Shown in pieces: positions 27,329 through 35,588 of a DNA stretch of 64,000 nt. The stretch spans positions 1 through 64,000 of the forward strand of contig CANQOH010000003.1 in NCBI GenBank assembly GCA_947625425.1. The letters run 5' to 3'. Under the pieces are notes generated by a model. That model did no database searches. It worked only from the letters and a program-made list of their open reading frames with translations, and was not told the origin of the DNA. The position numbers and the translations under genes are program-made. Each line of letters begins with the position of its first letter. Position 1 is the first letter of the stretch. Source of the DNA: an uncultured Bacilli bacterium. GTDB taxonomy: Bacteria; Bacillota_I; Bacilli_A; RF39; UBA660.

Positions 27329-28351
27329 ATGATTAAAATGAAGAAAATTAAATTATTTGTATTTACACTTTGTGCAATGTTTGTGGCAGTAGTTGGTGTT
27401 AGTGCTGATACGGTTTCTACTACTTATAGCGATGATATGTTACAAGCTCCAGAGGATGCAACTGGTTCTGATACTTATATTGATAATGCACCAAGTCCAT
27501 CTATTGTATCAACTGATGGAAATAAGCATGTTACTGTTACTTATAGTACTGGCTCATTTAAATTAGTTCAAAAAAATGGATATGATGATGCAGCTTGGCC
27601 TGGTATTAAAATACTAGCTCCAAGTAATTATGATTATTCAAATGTTGGAGAAGAAGACAATAAAGGTCCAATTTATTATAGCAATGGTGATAGAAGTCAA
27701 AAAAAATATTTTAAAAATAATGAGGATACAACAAATAAAAATCAATTTACTGATGGTGTAGATCATTATTTATTAAGCTATTATGCTATAACAAAAGAAT
27801 TTTTAGAAACAGCTGTTGAAAAAGAAGCTAAAATTGTTTATTATACTGAATTCGACTGGAATGCAGACGGAACTATCGATCAAACTATTACAGTAATTAT
27901 TGATCCAACTAATCTTACTTTAACTGATGAGGATGGAGAAGATGAACTTTGGAATCACGATATATATCAAGAAGAAGTAAAAGAAGTAATGACAGATGTT
28001 TATAGTGATTTAGAAGGTGCTATTAGCGTAGCAAAAGGCATCGATAAATCTAAATATACTGCTGAATCAGTTAAAGCTTTAGAAGAAGCTATTGAAAATG
28101 CTGAAGATTATGGTAAAGATTTAACTAAAAATAATCAAACAGCAATAAGAAATTTAACTAAAGCTATTACAACTGCAATTGCTAATTTAGTAGAAAATGG
28201 TGATGAATCAGTTAAACCAGGTTCTAGTAATCCATCTAATACTGATGAAAAAGCTCCAAACACATTTGATGCAGGATTAGTTTATATGGGATTAGCATTA
28301 AGTGCAATTGGTGCTAGTGTAGTTTCTATTAAAAAACTAAGAAATAATTAG
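27329..28351 (+). CDS. Sortase-anchored surface protein with FIVAR-like domain
   Basis: 340 residues. Signal peptide ends near VSA-DT (about residue 27). Residues about 60-210 form a beta-rich domain (WPGIKILAPSN, FDWNADGTIDQTITV, ELWNHDIYQEE) shared with the surface protein at 57123. Residues about 235-290 resemble a FIVAR three-helix module (SKYTAESVKALEEAIENAED, TAIRNLTKAITTAIANL). A Ser/Pro linker leads to the sorting-like signal KAPNTFDAG, a membrane segment and basic tail KKLRNN. It is probably wall-anchored, and expression is probably phase-variable through the G9 promoter. Confidence 0.8.
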   Translation: MIKMKKIKLFVFTLCAMFVAVVGVSADTVSTTYSDDMLQAPEDATGSDTYIDNAPSPSIVSTDGNKHVTVTYSTGSFKLVQKNGYDDAAWPGIKILAPSNYDYSNVGEEDNKGPIYYSNGDRSQKKYFKNNEDTTNKNQFTDGVDHYLLSYYAITKEFLETAVEKEAKIVYYTEFDWNADGTIDQTITVIIDPTNLTLTDEDGEDELWNHDIYQEEVKEVMTDVYSDLEGAISVAKGIDKSKYTAESVKALEEAIENAEDYGKDLTKNNQTAIRNLTKAITTAIANLVENGDESVKPGSSNPSNTDEKAPNTFDAGLVYMGLALSAIGASVVSIKKLRNN

Positions 28352-28353
28352 TG

Positions 28354-28382
28354 AAAACGAAGTTTAAAACTTCGTTTTTTTA
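28354..28382 (+). terminator. Terminator
   Basis: AAAACGAAGT / ACTTCGTTTT hairpin with T-run. Nearly identical in sequence to the terminator after the surface protein at 52443. Confidence 0.85.
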
Positions 28383-28395
28383 TGGAATAAAAAGG

Positions 28396-28440
28396 AAATC
28401 ACTCTTTTAGATAGTATATATAAAATAGAGAGAGTGATTT
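28396..28440. repeat. 10-bp inverted repeat around a -10 box
   Basis: AAATCACTCT (28396-28405) and AGAGTGATTT (28431-28440) are exact inverted repeats with 25 bp between them, enclosing TATATAAAAT. A T-run follows. It could be an operator, a leader hairpin or a weak terminator for the gene upstream. Confidence 0.5.
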
Positions 28441-28443
28441 TTT

Positions 28444-30075
28444 ATTGATAAATTTAAAGATGAATATATTACTTTAGAAGATATAGAAGAGATTAAAAAA
28501 AGATATAAAAATAAGAATGTTAATAAGTTAGTAGATATTCACAATGAAGAATATTTTAAGAAAAAGAGAAAAGAAGTTACAATACTTGATAATATTAATG
28601 GATATCCGTTAGATGAATATCAAAGTAAAGTAGTTTTAAGTAATGAAAAAGCTACTTTAGTAGTAGCTGGAGCTGGTAGTGGAAAGAGTTTAACTATTAT
28701 AGGTAAAATAGTTTATTTAGTTAATTATTGTCATATAGATCCTAAAGATATATTATGTATATCTTTTACTAATGATGCTACGATTAATTTAAAAAATAAT
28801 ATAGCTAAGAATTATAATTTTAAGATAGATATTTACACATTTCATAAACTAGCATTAGAAATATTAAAACAAAACAATGTATCATTTATAATCGCTCCTG
28901 ACAATTTTTTAGAAGAAATTATTAATAACTTCTTTAATAATATAATTCCCAATAATGAAAAATATATGAATAGTTTAAAGATTATTTTGGGGAAAGAATA
29001 TAAAGATAAAGATGTAAATAATTTAAAAAGACTTATTCATACATTTATATCTTTATTTAAATCTAATAATTATGAAGTTAGTTATTTTAAAGAAATATTA
29101 AGAAAGATTAAGTTTACGATAGATTATAAAGATTATAAAGTTAGTAAGAATATTATTTTATTTATTATTAATATTTATTTGTTATATGAAGATGAATTAC
29201 ATAAAGAAGATGCTATAGATTTTAATGATATGATTAATAAGAGTTTAGAGTGTTTAAGGAATAATGGGTTAAAGAGTAAATGGAAGTATATTATTGTTGA
29301 TGAGTATCAAGATACTTCGATAACGAAGTTTAATTTAATTAAGGAGATTATTAGATTAACTAATGCTAAATTTTTGGCAGTAGGTGATGATTTTCAATCT
29401 ATTTATAGATTTACGGGATGTACTTTACATTTGTTTTTGAACTTTACAAAGTTATTACCATATGCCAAAATTTTTCAAATAGTTAATACTTATCGTAATC
29501 CACAAGAATTAATTAATGTAGCTGGGAAGTTTATTATGAAGAATAAAGCTCAACAAAAGAAGATATTAGTTTCTCATAAACATTTGGATTTTCCTGTTAA
29601 GATCTATTTTAGTGATGATAGAGTTAAAGCTTTAAAGAGTTTATTAATGATGATAAAGAAGAATAAAGTTAAGGAGGTAATGGTTTTAGGAAGAAATAAT
29701 AAAGATATTAAGAGATATATTGATAAAGATTTTAAGGTCGATAATGATATTTATACATATAATGATTTTAGTTTTAGATATTTAACGATGCATAAATCTA
29801 AAGGGTTAGAAAGTGAAGTAGTGATACTTATTAATATCGAAGATTCTTTAATCGGAATGCCAACCCAGATTAAACAAGAAAAGTTATTAAAGTATGTTAA
29901 TAAACAAAAAGAATATTATAAGTATGAAGAGGAAAGGAGATTATTTTATGTGGCTTTAACAAGAACAAAGACGATAACATATATAATAAGTCCTTTAAGT
30001 AAACAATCGATATTTGTTAAAGAGATATTAAAAGATAAGAAATATGTAGAAGTTATTCATGATGTTAATAACTAA
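28444..30075 (+). CDS. DNA helicase IV-like UvrD-family helicase, unusual start
   Basis: Superfamily 1 3'-5' DNA helicase. All motifs are in one frame: Walker A VVAGAGSGKSL, SFTNDAT, TFHKLALE, Walker B IIVDEYQDTS, VGDDFQSIYRFTG (the spacing and sequence of helicase IV/HelD), NTYRNPQEL, TMHKSKGLE and RRLFYVALTRTK. The first in-frame ATG, at 28966, lies after Walker A, and no GTG or TTG exists upstream in this frame, which opens at 28438 after TGA. ATT at 28444 (giving IDKFKDEYITLED) is the best start, predicting about 543 residues. Alternatively, one base lost from the T6 run at 28438-28443 would join the frame to GTG 28434. Confidence 0.8.
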   Translation: MDKFKDEYITLEDIEEIKKRYKNKNVNKLVDIHNEEYFKKKRKEVTILDNINGYPLDEYQSKVVLSNEKATLVVAGAGSGKSLTIIGKIVYLVNYCHIDPKDILCISFTNDATINLKNNIAKNYNFKIDIYTFHKLALEILKQNNVSFIIAPDNFLEEIINNFFNNIIPNNEKYMNSLKIILGKEYKDKDVNNLKRLIHTFISLFKSNNYEVSYFKEILRKIKFTIDYKDYKVSKNIILFIINIYLLYEDELHKEDAIDFNDMINKSLECLRNNGLKSKWKYIIVDEYQDTSITKFNLIKEIIRLTNAKFLAVGDDFQSIYRFTGCTLHLFLNFTKLLPYAKIFQIVNTYRNPQELINVAGKFIMKNKAQQKKILVSHKHLDFPVKIYFSDDRVKALKSLLMMIKKNKVKEVMVLGRNNKDIKRYIDKDFKVDNDIYTYNDFSFRYLTMHKSKGLESEVVILINIEDSLIGMPTQIKQEKLLKYVNKQKEYYKYEEERRLFYVALTRTKTITYIISPLSKQSIFVKEILKDKKYVEVIHDVNN

Positions 30076-30088
30076 AAGAGTTATTAAC
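30064..30088. repeat. Inverted repeat upstream of second poly-G promoter
   Basis: GTTAATAACT (30064-30073) and AGTTATTAAC (30079-30088) form a perfect 10-bp stem with a five-base loop, at the end of the helicase gene and 2 bp before TTGACA. It has no T-run, so it fits an operator as well as a terminator. Confidence 0.6.
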
Positions 30089-30090
30089 AG

Positions 30091-30123
30091 TTGACAATTT
30101 GAGCTCGGGGGGGGGGGTATACT
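30091..30123 (+). promoter_or_regulatory. Poly-G spacer promoter, candidate phase-variation switch
   Basis: Perfect TTGACA at 30091-30096, ten bases, eleven consecutive G at 30107-30117, then TATACT at 30118-30123. Spacer 21 bp. Same layout as the promoter at 27278 but with two more G. Drives two adhesin-like genes. Confidence 0.82.
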
Positions 30124-30150
30124 TTAAATATAGAATAGGAGTACTCTTTG

Positions 30151-31488
30151 ATGAAAGTAAAAAAATTTATAGAAAAGGCAATATTATCGATAATGATAAT
30201 ATTGTGTGGAGTAATGGTAGTGCCAGTACAAGCTAGACAAGCTTATACATCTACTTCAGAAGAAAGAAAGAACTCAAATTATCAACGTAGTCAACATACA
30301 TATCAGTATACTGATGAAAAAGGATCACATGGAAGTATTGGTTCTTCTGTATTCATTTTATATGGCAATCAAGATGTTGCTAATGATGTAGAAAATTTTG
30401 ATTTTCTAAATAAGTTTCCAACAGCTTATAATCATAGAAGAACAGATTATTTTTTAGCTTATTGCGCAGATTTATTAGTCGATTTTAATGTTAATGTAAC
30501 TTATGATATGGTTAACTTAGAAGATTCAACTTTTATTGATAATGATATTAAAAATCATATTCGTGGAATTATAAAAAATACTTATCCATTTATTACTTAT
30601 GATGAAATGGTAAATAATTTAGTTGATGCTGGTATTTTAGTTAAAACAACTAAAGATGGAAAAGAAATTATAACGGCAAAGAAAAATGTTACAGAAGAAA
30701 ATGGTAGTTATAAAGTAAAAGATGATATTACTGATATAGAAACAATTACTGATGATGAATTAGTATCAGCAACACAAATGGCAATCTTTAAATATACAGA
30801 TAGTGGTAAAGTAACTAAATTATATGATAAAACATATCAATCAATGAAAAATAATCCAGTTTATGCCGATTATGAATATAATCCTGATAGTAGTACTAAA
30901 GCTTATGATGCAGTAGGTAATAATATAGAAGCAATATATAATTATTTAATTACTTTAGAAGAAGGACAAGAAGAAACTAATAGTATTAAATCTGTAGAAA
31001 CTCAAAAGGTTGATAATGATTATTATCTTCGTATTACATTAAATAAAAAAGTAAATGAAAATGATAATTTAAAACTTGAATATACTGTAAATGATAGAAC
31101 TATTACTGTTGATTTAAAAAACTTAGAACAAGATGAAAATGGAGCTTATATTGATAAGTTAGTTGGTGTTACTGAATTAATTAATTTTAAAGTTAAATTA
31201 AGTGGATCTGTATATATTGATGACATGGTTATTGTTTATGAAAATGAAGAGGGTACAGAAGTATCACAATCTTTAATTGGTCTTGCAACAGCTTATGTAC
31301 CATTTGAATATTCTTATGAAAATGGAGTTGCAACAGCTACTGATATAGTAGCTATAGAAAAAGAACCTGAACCTGTAGAAAATCCTAATACGATTATTGG
31401 TTTATCATTTGCAGCTGTTGTAATAGTTGTAATCTCTTTAATTTGTTTAATAAGAATGAATAAAAAAAGAATGTTTATAAAAGGTTAA
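30151..31488 (+). CDS. Thioester-domain surface adhesin
   Basis: About 445 residues. Signal peptide ends near VQA-RQA. Residues about 45-260 match the Gram-positive thioester (TQXA) domain: Cys105 in LAYCADL and Gln209 in the ATQMAIF motif are placed to form the internal Cys-Gln thioester that can bind host targets covalently. A beta-rich stalk (about 265-400) follows. The C-terminus has ENPNTIIG, a membrane segment and basic tail, a class B-like sorting signal. The ATG at 30151 follows AGGAG by 9 nt. First gene of a two-gene unit behind the G11 promoter. Confidence 0.85.
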   Translation: MKVKKFIEKAILSIMIILCGVMVVPVQARQAYTSTSEERKNSNYQRSQHTYQYTDEKGSHGSIGSSVFILYGNQDVANDVENFDFLNKFPTAYNHRRTDYFLAYCADLLVDFNVNVTYDMVNLEDSTFIDNDIKNHIRGIIKNTYPFITYDEMVNNLVDAGILVKTTKDGKEIITAKKNVTEENGSYKVKDDITDIETITDDELVSATQMAIFKYTDSGKVTKLYDKTYQSMKNNPVYADYEYNPDSSTKAYDAVGNNIEAIYNYLITLEEGQEETNSIKSVETQKVDNDYYLRITLNKKVNENDNLKLEYTVNDRTITVDLKNLEQDENGAYIDKLVGVTELINFKVKLSGSVYIDDMVIVYENEEGTEVSQSLIGLATAYVPFEYSYENGVATATDIVAIEKEPEPVENPNTIIGLSFAAVVIVVISLICLIRMNKKRMFIKG

Positions 31489-31511
31489 AATTTTATAAAA
31501 AGAGGTATATT

Positions 31512-32831
31512 ATGAAAAAGTTTATTTTATCATTGCTTTTGGCAATGATAGTTAGTTTTAGCTTAGTAGTAGTTAAAGCTGATGACTTATATTATGTTCC
31601 AAATAAGGGAGATACTTATTTTAGATCACAACATTTATATAGTTATCTTAAAGACGGACAAGAAACTAAAGCTGTTAAAACCTTTTTAAATACTATGGTA
31701 TTATCTGGTTCTGATCCTGATGAATTAGCAACTAAAGGTGGTTTTCAAAATTTTTATACGGTTCCTTGGGAAACTGGAATGACAGTTTATTATCCGGTTT
31801 TTATTACTAATGTTACTTATGATGCAAAGGAAAAACCTTATAATTATAGAAAAGTAGCTCTTGAAGATTCATCAATTAGTGACGAAGGTAAAGCACATAT
31901 AACAGGGATTTTAAGATTAACTTGGCCTTATATTTCAGAAGAAGAAGCTGTTGAAAAATTAGTTAAAGCTGGGATATTAGTAGAAAAACAAGTAGGTGAT
32001 AATACTTATTATACTTCACCACTTAATGATAATCCGACAATGTCGGTTACTAAACATGAATTTGTATTAGCAGCCCAGATGGCAATATTAAATTATACAA
32101 ATCCTGGAGTAATTAAAGAAGTATATAAGGAAACAGTAACTTTAACTTATAATACTGTTGTTGAACCAAAAGTTAATCCTTGGAGTTCTACAGGAACAAT
32201 AGAAGAAGTTAAAAATAATGTTTTAGCTATTTATAATTATATGCTAACACAAACTGATTATGATGAAGCTTTTGAAGTAGTAGAGGCAACAATTAAAAAG
32301 CAAGCCGGTCAGTATGTTGTAGTAGTTAAAACAAACAGAGAACGTAATGAAAATGATAATATTGTAGTTGCTGTTAAACAGGGCGAGAATACAGTTAATA
32401 ATAGTAGTTTAAGTAAATATACAAGGATTGATGATAAAACTTATGCCTTAACTTTGGATAATTTAAAAGAAGAAGATAGTGAATTATTATATATTGGTGA
32501 AGAGTACGCTGATTTAAAAGCTTATGCTTTCGAAGCTGTTGATGGAAAAGAAGAACAAACTGTTGTTAGTTTATCATCAGAGTATTTACCAGTTTCCGGT
32601 AGTGTAGAAGCTGAATATCAAGAGGAAGTTTTATCTTATGATATTGATTTTTATTCTGAACAAACGAATGATTTAATACAAGATGAAGCTGAAGAAGATG
32701 AAGATGTTATGAATGAAGTAGTTGAAAATCCTAATACTAATGCTGGTTTACCAATTATTGTAGTTGGAGTATGTATAGCTTTATTTGTAGCTGTTGTTTT
32801 GATAAATAAGAAAAGAGCTTTCTTAAAATAG
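31512..32831 (+). CDS. Thioester-domain paralog lacking the cysteine
   Basis: 439 residues, clearly related to the protein before it (FRSQHLYSYL, NVTYD, KVALEDSSI, AVEKLVKAGILVE, AIYNYMLT). The Gln motif is kept as AAQMA (Gln189), but the YC motif is replaced by VYYPVFIT. The only cysteine in the whole protein is in the C-terminal membrane segment, so the thioester cannot form. Signal peptide ends near VKA-DD; sorting-like ENPNTNAG plus membrane segment and basic tail at the end. It lies 23 bp after its paralog, in the same unit. It may be a structural partner or a decoy. Confidence 0.85.
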   Translation: MKKFILSLLLAMIVSFSLVVVKADDLYYVPNKGDTYFRSQHLYSYLKDGQETKAVKTFLNTMVLSGSDPDELATKGGFQNFYTVPWETGMTVYYPVFITNVTYDAKEKPYNYRKVALEDSSISDEGKAHITGILRLTWPYISEEEAVEKLVKAGILVEKQVGDNTYYTSPLNDNPTMSVTKHEFVLAAQMAILNYTNPGVIKEVYKETVTLTYNTVVEPKVNPWSSTGTIEEVKNNVLAIYNYMLTQTDYDEAFEVVEATIKKQAGQYVVVVKTNRERNENDNIVVAVKQGENTVNNSSLSKYTRIDDKTYALTLDNLKEEDSELLYIGEEYADLKAYAFEAVDGKEEQTVVSLSSEYLPVSGSVEAEYQEEVLSYDIDFYSEQTNDLIQDEAEEDEDVMNEVVENPNTNAGLPIIVVGVCIALFVAVVLINKKRAFLK

Positions 32832-32837
32832 AAAAAT

Positions 32838-32871
32838 AAAAAGATATTAGTTAAAAGCTAATATCTTTTTT
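32838..32871 (+). terminator. Terminator of adhesin operon
   Basis: AAAAAGATATTAG / CTAATATCTTTTT hairpin with T-run. Confidence 0.85.
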
Positions 32872-32894
32872 GATGAAATAAGCTTATATTAAGT

Positions 32895-33110
32895 TTATTT
32901 TCCCATTTTAGGTCCAGTTTGTTCTTGTTGTTCTTGTTTCTCTTGTTGTTCACTTATTGTAACTAAAGCAGCATTGTAGCCGGCTTCAAATGCTTCTAAT
33001 TCTTCAGGAGTAGATGCTTTAAAGTAGTTCTTTTCTAAACCTTCAAAAGCAAACTCTCTACCCATATTGTAAAACTCTTGTCTTTGTTCAGGACCAGTCA
33101 GTCTTTCCAA
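32895..33110 (-). CDS. Small acidic/Gln-rich unknown protein
   Basis: 71 residues from TTG 33110, which sits 6 nt after AGGTG; a GTG at 33119 overlaps that site and is less likely. Aromatic helices (FYNMGREFAFEGLEKNYF, LEAFEAGYNAALVTI) precede a Gln/Glu-rich tail. Not recognised. The predicted transcription start at about 33121 leaves almost no leader. Confidence 0.5.
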   Translation of the reverse strand: MERLTGPEQRQEFYNMGREFAFEGLEKNYFKASTPEELEAFEAGYNAALVTISEQQEKQEQQEQTGPKMGK

Positions 33111-33127
33111 TCCAATCACCTGAAAAT

Positions 33128-33136
33128 ATTATATCA
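33128..33136 (-). promoter_or_regulatory. Extended -10 promoter
   Basis: TGATATAAT on the reverse strand, about 18 bp before the TTG start. Divergent with the promoter at 33152. Confidence 0.55.
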
Positions 33137-33151
33137 TCAAATGTTCTATTG

Positions 33152-33160
33152 TGTTATAAT
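33152..33160 (+). promoter_or_regulatory. Extended -10 promoter of SDR gene
   Basis: TGTTATAAT, 27 bp before the ATG at 33188. It rules out the GTG at 33149 as a start. Confidence 0.65.
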
Positions 33161-33187
33161 ATTTTCGATAAAGAAACGGGGATTAGT

Positions 33188-33934
33188 ATGAATAGTAGTT
33201 ATGATAATAAAGTAGTTTTAGTAACTGGTAGTAGTCGTGGTATTGGGGCTTCAACAATAGAAGTTTTTGCTAAGAATAAATTTAATGTTGTGATTAATTA
33301 TGTTAACAGTGAAAGTAAAGCTTTAAGTTTAAAAGATGAAGTTGAATCTAAGTATGGAATTAAAGCTTTAGTAGTTAAAGCTGATGTAAGTAAGGAAGAA
33401 GAAGTTAAAAATTTAGTTGATGTAACATTAAAGGAATTTGGACATATTGATGTTTTAGTTAATAATGCGGGAATTGCGATTGATACGACTTTAGAAGATA
33501 AGACAGTTGATAATTTTAGAAAGATTTTAGATGTTAATTTAATTGGGACTTTTTTAATGTGTAAGTATGTTGGAGAAGTAATGATGAAACAAGGATATGG
33601 TTCAATAGTTAATATATCTTCAACTAATGGAATAGATTCTTATTATGCTTATAGTATGGATTATGATGCTTCTAAAGCTGGAGTTATTTCTTTAACGCAT
33701 AATTTTGCTAATTTATATGCACCTAATATAAGAGTTAATAGTGTAGCTCCTGGTTGGGTTAATACGGAGATGAATAAAGAATTAGGTGAAGATTATATAA
33801 ATGATGAATGTAAACATATATTACTTGATAGATTTGCAGAGCCTTATGAAATAGCTGAATTTATTTATTATATTGGGGTAGAAGCTACTTATGTAAATGA
33901 TGCAATTATCAAGGTTGATGGAGGTAGATGTTAA
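33188..33934 (+). CDS. Short-chain dehydrogenase, FabG-like
   Basis: 248 residues, classical SDR fold. NAD(P)-binding TGSSRGIGAS (about 13-22), NNAG (about 89-92), and catalytic Ser144/145, Tyr159 and Lys163 in YDASKAG, then PGWVNTEM. Closest in layout to 3-oxoacyl-ACP reductase FabG, with IIKVDGG at the end. No fatty acid synthesis genes surround it, so the substrate may differ. It overlaps the next gene by one base (TAATG) and is probably coupled to it. Ribosome site CGGGGATT. Confidence 0.9.
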   Translation: MNSSYDNKVVLVTGSSRGIGASTIEVFAKNKFNVVINYVNSESKALSLKDEVESKYGIKALVVKADVSKEEEVKNLVDVTLKEFGHIDVLVNNAGIAIDTTLEDKTVDNFRKILDVNLIGTFLMCKYVGEVMMKQGYGSIVNISSTNGIDSYYAYSMDYDASKAGVISLTHNFANLYAPNIRVNSVAPGWVNTEMNKELGEDYINDECKHILLDRFAEPYEIAEFIYYIGVEATYVNDAIIKVDGGRC

Positions 33935-35178
33935 TGAATGATTTAAATATAAGTAAAGAAACTTTAGATTTTATCGAAGAAGAGGAAATTAAGTTAAAAG
34001 ATATATTTAGTAAGATTGATAAACAAGCTAAAGATAATTCAATGAAAGTCTTAGCTGGTTTTCAAAAATATGAAGTATCTGAAAGTTATTTTAATAGTAC
34101 TACTGGTTATGGTTATAATGACTTAGGAAGAGATAATATTGAGAAGATTTTCGCTTATGTCTTAGATGGAGAAGATGCGATAGTTAGAAGTCAATTTATA
34201 TCTGGAACCCATGCTTTAACAGTAGCTTTATTTGCTTATTTAAGACCTAATGATATTATGTTATCTATTTCTGGTTTACCTTATGATACTTTACATGAAG
34301 TAATAGGAATTGTCCCTAATAATAGTAGTTTAGCTTCTTTTGGGGTTAAGTATGATCAAATTGATTTAGTAGATAATGATTTTGACTATGAAAAGATTAA
34401 AGAATATTTAAAGAAGAATAAAGTTAAATTAATTGAGATTCAAAGAAGTAAAGGCTATTCAACCAGAAAGAGTTTAACGATTGATAAGTTAGAGAAAGTT
34501 ATTAAATTTATTCGTGAAGTAGATAAAGATGTAATTATTATGGTTGATAATTGTTATTGTGAGTTTGTGGAAAGTAAGACTCCTTTAACAGTTGGAGCTG
34601 ATGTAATGGTTGGATCTTTAATTAAGAATTTAGGTGGAGGTATTGCGCCTAATGGAGCTTATATAGCTGGTAAAAAAGACTTAGTTGATTTAGCTGGTGA
34701 AAGACTTACTTGTCCTGGAGAAGGTAGAGAAGTAGGACCTACTTTAGGTATTAATAAGAACTTATTACAAGGTTTATTTATGGCACCTTCAGTAGTAGCT
34801 AGTAGTTTAAAAACAGCTATTTTAGCTAGTAAATGTTTAGAAGATTTAGGTTATAATGTTGAACCTAAATATGATGAAGAAAGAGCTGACATAGTTCAAA
34901 ATATAATATTTAATGATAAAGATAAATTAATTAAGTATGTTCAAGGTATTCAAATGGGTTCACCAATTGATTCACAAGCTGTACCAATGCCTTGGGATAT
35001 GCCTGGTTATGAAGATCAAGTTATTATGGCCGCAGGGGCATTTACCCAAGGATCATCAATAGAACTTAGTTGTGATGGACCAATTAGAGAACCATATATT
35101 GCTTATCAACAAGGTGGACTTACATACGAATATGGTCGTCTAGGTGTTGCTCGAGCAATTGAAGAATTAAAAAAATAG
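33934..35178 (+). CDS. PLP-dependent methionine gamma-lyase/aluminum resistance family protein
   Basis: 414 residues. Cys/Met-metabolism-like PLP enzyme of the family often labelled aluminum resistance protein (YnbB-like). Recognisable are GYGYNDLGRD, FISGTHALTVALFAYLRP, VDNCYCEF, the predicted PLP lysine in GSLIKNLGGG (Lys231), and the typical end GSSIELSCDGPIREPYIAYQ. The reaction is probably a sulfur-amino-acid lyase step, with substrate uncertain. The ATG at 33934 overlaps the SDR stop and lies 9 nt from GGAGG. Confidence 0.9.
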   Translation: MNDLNISKETLDFIEEEEIKLKDIFSKIDKQAKDNSMKVLAGFQKYEVSESYFNSTTGYGYNDLGRDNIEKIFAYVLDGEDAIVRSQFISGTHALTVALFAYLRPNDIMLSISGLPYDTLHEVIGIVPNNSSLASFGVKYDQIDLVDNDFDYEKIKEYLKKNKVKLIEIQRSKGYSTRKSLTIDKLEKVIKFIREVDKDVIIMVDNCYCEFVESKTPLTVGADVMVGSLIKNLGGGIAPNGAYIAGKKDLVDLAGERLTCPGEGREVGPTLGINKNLLQGLFMAPSVVASSLKTAILASKCLEDLGYNVEPKYDEERADIVQNIIFNDKDKLIKYVQGIQMGSPIDSQAVPMPWDMPGYEDQVIMAAGAFTQGSSIELSCDGPIREPYIAYQQGGLTYEYGRLGVARAIEELKK

Positions 35179-35183
35179 TCAAG

Positions 35184-35208
35184 AAGCAAGTAAAATACTT
35201 GCTTTTTT
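35184..35208 (+). terminator. Terminator
   Basis: AAGCAAGTA / TACTTGCTT perfect hairpin, loop AAA, six T. Confidence 0.85.
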
Positions 35209-35229
35209 AAATAATAATTTAATAATGTA

Positions 35230-35238
35230 TGATATACT
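35230..35238 (+). promoter_or_regulatory. Extended -10 promoter
   Basis: TGATATACT, about 42 bp before the ATG at 35280. Confidence 0.5.
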
Positions 35239-35279
35239 TAGTTAGAATGGTAGAAAAGGTAAAAGAGGAGTTTTTAAAC

Positions 35280-35585
35280 ATGATAGATTTAGTAGCTAAA
35301 CAAAAAGAAGTATATCAAAATAAATTAAATAAAGGATTTAATGTAACTGATGTTAATCAAGAGTTTTGTTATTTATATGGGGAAGTAGCTGAAGCTTTTG
35401 ATGCTTATCGTAAAAAGAAAGAAGATTTAAATGAAGAATTAGCTGATATTATGATATTTACGATGGGTTTAGCAGAAATATTACATATTAATTTAGAAGA
35501 TGCTGTTTTAAAGAAAATAGATAAGAATAATAAAAGAGTTTATGTTAAGAATGATAAAGGTGTCTTAGTAAAAAAAGGAGAATAG
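35280..35585 (+). CDS. MazG-like nucleotide pyrophosphohydrolase
   Basis: 101 residues, a single MazG-type all-alpha NTP-PPase module. The acidic metal-binding pattern is visible: GEVAEAFDAYRKKKEDLNEE (E-rich first helix) then ELADIMIF, the ExxD of the second helix. It probably hydrolyses a nucleoside triphosphate to its monophosphate plus pyrophosphate (house-cleaning). The ATG at 35280 has AAGAGGAG upstream; the earlier ATG codons at 35229 and 35247 lack ribosome sites. First gene of a short run of small genes. Confidence 0.75.
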   Translation: MIDLVAKQKEVYQNKLNKGFNVTDVNQEFCYLYGEVAEAFDAYRKKKEDLNEELADIMIFTMGLAEILHINLEDAVLKKIDKNNKRVYVKNDKGVLVKKGE

Positions 35586-35588
35586 ATT

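Noticed and set aside
28396..28440. Invertible promoter flanked by inverted repeats
   Set aside because: Only 25 bp lie between the 10-bp arms, too short for known site-specific inversion, and no recombinase gene is present. An operator or hairpin is more likely.
28966..30075. ATG-initiated short helicase
   Set aside because: The Walker A, motif Ia and TFHKLA motifs lie upstream in the same frame, so this ATG would give a helicase without an ATP site.
27294..30117. Poly-G runs as assembly errors
   Set aside because: Run length may be miscounted, but two runs occur at the same place between TTGACA and TATANT, which error would not produce. Exact counts of 9 and 11 should still be treated as approximate.
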